This document shows, piece by piece, positions 7,401-8,661 of a stretch of 8,661 bases of DNA. Source of the DNA: Myxococcales bacterium (GTDB taxonomy: Bacteria; Myxococcota_A; UBA9042; PHBI01; JAAZYN01); the NCBI GenBank assembly GCA_014239625.1, contig JAAZYN010000108.1:1-8661 (forward strand), written 5' to 3'. The position numbers and the translations under genes are program-made. Positions within the stretch are counted from its first letter, which is position 1; each line of letters begins with the position of its first letter. The notes below the pieces were generated by a model, which was not told the DNA's origin, did no database searches, and saw nothing but the letters and a program-made list of their open reading frames with translations.

Positions 7401-8249
7401 AGCGGGCACCCCGGCGAACGGTGTGAGATGGGTCAGACCGCCGGAGACGTTGATCACCGTTGACGCCACTGGGACGCTGGCCAACCCTACCAACACCGCC
7501 AGCCGATACCGCTCGCGGCGCGAGTTGAACCTCGCCTGGCGCCTGGCCACGTCGTACAACAGCACCGTCAAGAGCACGAACAAGACGACGTACGCCAACA
7601 GCCACGGGAAGCCACCGTAGAGGCCCAGGGTCGCCAGCGGGAAGTCGGTGTCCAGGCTGTTGACGACCTGAACCGGCTCGAACCCCAGGGTGCTGTGGAT
7701 GCCGACGCCATGATACCCGCCGACGTCGTACGTCACCCGATCGGCGATCAGGAGATGCCCGCCCCGCCTGGCCAGGGGAGCCCCGCCAAGCCACATGAGG
7801 ATACGCTCTCGGACGGTGAACGGGATGATCGGCATCAGCGGCTGAAGCTCGAACGCCAGGCCAAGCCCCACCACTCCCAAGACGCCACCTGCCGCCAGCT
7901 GCAGCAGGTTTCCGCGAGCGATGAGGAAGGTCACCGCGGCGACCCCAAGGCAGACGCCGGTGTAGCCGATCTCCTTTTGCCCGACCAACACCAAGACCGT
8001 CAGCGCGGTGAGCCCCACCGCCCAGATGGTCACGCCGCGAAAGGCGCGACCGCCGAGCAGAACACCCAGCGCCGGCGCGAACGCGAAGGGCACAAGCAGG
8101 GCGGGGGTAAACGAGACCCCCCCCAAGGTGATCCGAGCCGCCTGGCGAGCCGTGTCGCCTCGCGCGAATGCCAGCGCGAGGGCGCCCAGGATCAGGGGCG
8201 CTGCAGCCAGCATGAGGGCGGGTACCCGCCCGTTGGGCCATCGTCGCAT
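4416..8249 (-). CDS. SEDS (FtsW/RodA-like) - class B PBP transpeptidase fusion
   Basis: This 1277-residue inner-membrane protein should both polymerise lipid II and crosslink peptidoglycan. Residues 9-305 are a multispanning SEDS domain: ARITLGGVSFTPALLVPF matches the GARRW-LG-QPSE region, QKEIGYTG (91-98) matches QPDLGTA, DTDFPLATLG (200-209) carries the TDF aspartate known to be essential in RodA (D202 here), and PFAGVPAAFLSYG (277-289) matches the conserved PFxSYGG end. A second single membrane span is at about 372-395. Residues about 400-760 are a soluble insert. The PBP part starts at EEGELLDRRGLPLA (763-776); VQLTLDGELQ (847-856) is the usual LTID-LQ step. The catalytic motifs are all present: S942-TA-K945, S1023-E-N1025 and K1198-T-G1200 followed by TAE. 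The pattern around 785-820 is closest to actinobacterial PbpA. M1 is the first possible start in this frame after the TGA at 8321-8319, but it has no spaced Shine-Dalgarno, and the frame is open to 8318, so the gene probably extends upstream via a frame break. Confidence 0.93.
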   Translation of the reverse strand: MRRWPNGRVPALMLAAAPLILGALALAFARGDTARQAARITLGGVSFTPALLVPFAFAPALGVLLGGRAFRGVTIWAVGLTALTVLVLVGQKEIGYTGVCLGVAAVTFLIARGNLLQLAAGGVLGVVGLGLAFELQPLMPIIPFTVRERILMWLGGAPLARRGGHLLIADRVTYDVGGYHGVGIHSTLGFEPVQVVNSLDTDFPLATLGLYGGFPWLLAYVVLFVLLTVLLYDVARRQARFNSRRERYRLAVLVGLASVPVASTVINVSGGLTHLTPFAGVPAAFLSYGTFFLGGTIAIVLVFFVASQRRALAMRLKERALHELRLDELAEPTAPPLAADPTRLMAPEPWWRNRSWAGFKLFIRRRVARFRVIGVDGGATAVIGAVIALGVLWTQTLHARFTDRPQVHTHPALSGESVRLRPLAPGIWETPVDPDEPEPPTGWAGVMEDDETYRLGPLEFTYRDGYLLVRGGCWSFAKATVEGVSVGFEGLLDASLGDLSALGARLTESLGVSRERANDLVLPLSPVALRHILVTRLGSDQYRVEALSSGRFVVYDAEGLQLTPPRRGSTVIRAGYSLGLADDERLRFELMERPDSDNPLLGEVCLINTARSVFQWRLSRWKDTLIGGPELLRRAPVERSVDFEFAEDIKRAAEGHVIGLNGGRLRVTPWDPSSRATWDPLTRKRFSRIFRVRRERAAGGGTSEVLHWIRQFYRNGDTRVRFDDARSVFARGWGGDSSMILGLRDPYRFSRRLPARTRTPAREEGELLDRRGLPLARFDREAGRWRTAVQGAGTLIGYGFADRGIYGGLLRVFRKLLHGRPVRTRTLDEALSEKVLNRDLDLIGVNVQLTLDGELQRRLQTIVDEEARALWELALAAGDVAWRPRARLLVLGQDNAILGAASHPSLEPHSLRSVMRASKAARVSPYEAAGLDTWHRTTTVGSTAKIGVLVAAAREPEVHFRDYGRDQLCINAEGDEEYSDRQGCFVEKGILSSFRGQPIAALFNYGNSYIGGVTTVRRLIMKSENTSASYLAGRIGLDGLRDYYAQLGASGPGTDLLPMVLGRHPRFGVDIERWPRDALMASPARLGQLPRGEEWRLDYTVRLALSGFSDLNLLHVGMSAAIAARDGRHYPPFLVMAMRDLRDGQRVAVNPPPPLQVIPVRVARHLKSSMVATVRAGTAIGIKRYLRQGGLYAEVGAKTGTAETVRLDPAAEQRADRRKLRTQDHKFAAGFWPSTTREPFVVVAAFEYASHLDRRVALRMMARTIQVLSEIYPSARR
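8216..8231. repeat. Perfect 16-bp palindrome
   Basis: The sequence gggcgggtacccgccc reads the same on both strands. It lies inside the SEDS-PBP frame (codons 7-12), about 60 bp from the frame-break hairpin. It could fold as a 6-bp GC hairpin with a 4-nt loop or be a protein site. It may equally be a chance product of high-GC coding sequence. Confidence 0.5.
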
Positions 8250-8292
8250 CCTGCCAGCCCAACCCAGCGCTCTGCGCGAGACGCGATCCCAA

Positions 8293-8319
8293 AGCGGCGC
8301 CCGGCGATCGGGCGCCGCT
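8293..8319. repeat. Perfect 11-bp GC hairpin at the frame break
   Basis: The arms agcggcgcccg (8293-8303) and cgggcgccgct (8309-8319) are exact reverse complements around a 5-base loop (8304-8308). In the minus-strand transcript the 3' arm is followed by TTGGG, so it is not a convincing intrinsic terminator. It lies exactly where the upstream frame and the SEDS-PBP frame are both open. It could be a sequencing-difficult site, a translational signal, or chance. Confidence 0.85.
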
Positions 8320-8661
8320 CACGGGCATCTCGCGAATAATCCGGAAGACCCCAGCGCCAGCCCGCACTCGATAGGTCGACTGAAAGGGGATCCTGGTGCT
8401 GCCGTGGTACACGGTCCCATTGACTTCGGCACCAGCCGGGTCCCTACCCGCCTCCACATCGAGCCCCTCGGCGCTCAACCGCAGCGTGACCGCGCCGAGC
8501 TCCCAGACATCATCCGGGTCCGTCGTCAGCGTTCGAACGAAGGATGGCACCGCGAATGCGACCTGCGCAGCGGCGACCAGCTCCAACCGAGCCGCTGACG
8601 CGCCCAGCTGAACCACGTCGCGGACATGCCGCCAGGGGCGCCAACCCGCCCCGTCCGCGAG
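8320..8661 (-). CDS. Upstream coding segment, FHA-like or beta-rich (5' end beyond window), probably the N-terminus of the SEDS-PBP
   Basis: The frame is open from the window edge; 114 codons are listed here, and both other minus-strand frames hit stops within this stretch. Codon choice is G/C-ended and the residue mix is protein-like: a helical start (VRDVVQLGASAARLELVA), then alternating strands such as VTLRLSAEGLDVEAG and NGTVYHGSTRIPF, ending FRIIREM. The strand pattern recalls the end of an FHA-type sandwich, but I see no phosphothreonine motif; this is a guess. Read on past 8320 the same frame turns into Arg/Gly/Ala/Pro-rich shadow sequence and stops only near 7231, overlapping the SEDS domain by more than 1 kb. 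That is implausible for a separate gene. A +1 shift between 8318 and 8250 would join it to the SEDS-PBP. It may be a genuine frameshift mutation, a sequence error, or recoding; the listed 3' end is a convention. Confidence 0.6.

Noticed and set aside
7231..8319. Continuation of the upstream frame as a separate gene overlapping the SEDS domain
   Set aside because: After about 8320 the product becomes Arg/Gly/Ala/Pro-rich with no pattern, while the other frame encodes a clear SEDS domain.
8293..8319. Hairpin as an intrinsic transcription terminator
   Set aside because: The stem is strong but only two or three T follow the arm on the minus strand, and coding potential continues through it.

Overview
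The window is high-GC DNA with strong G/C bias at third codon positions. All credible genes lie on the minus strand, so transcription runs from the high-coordinate end to the low-coordinate end. The content is a SEDS/PBP cell-wall synthase, a signal-peptide plus single-membrane-span protein, FHA-like modules and a tubulin-like protein. Together with the codon bias this suggests a diderm, high-GC bacterium of the Myxococcota/deltaproteobacterial type; that placement is inference, since no rRNA or marker gene is present.

Layout in transcription order: (1) 8661 to about 8320, a partial open frame with a beta-rich, possibly FHA-like segment that enters from outside the window. (2) 8249 to 4416, a 1277-residue protein fusing a SEDS (FtsW/RodA) glycosyltransferase to a class B penicillin-binding protein with intact SxxK, SxN and KTG motifs. 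Segment 1 probably belongs to the same gene, but a +1 change of frame separates them at a perfect 11-bp GC hairpin (8293-8319). (3) About 90 bp further, at 4324 (or 4351) to 2939, a protein with a signal peptide, a degenerate vWA-like domain, one membrane span and a C-terminal FHA-like domain. (4) After 18 bp and a good ribosome binding site, 2920 to 1808, a 370-residue divergent tubulin/FtsZ-like protein. (5) Overlapping it by ATGA, 1811 to beyond position 1, a helical protein of at least 603 residues with a lysine/serine/proline-rich repeat tail. This last gene has no stop inside the window and is easily missed.

The short gaps and the ATGA overlap indicate one operon, whose promoter and terminator both lie outside the window. 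My reading is a specialised envelope machine: a fused peptidoglycan polymerase/crosslinker, a membrane protein with an extracytoplasmic vWA-like domain and a cytoplasmic FHA-like domain, and a cytoplasmic tubulin-like protein with a tailed partner. The individual domain calls for the SEDS-PBP are strong. The tubulin-like and vWA/FHA calls are moderate. The idea that they act together rests on gene order only. I found no tRNA, rRNA, CRISPR array, insertion sequence or phage gene.
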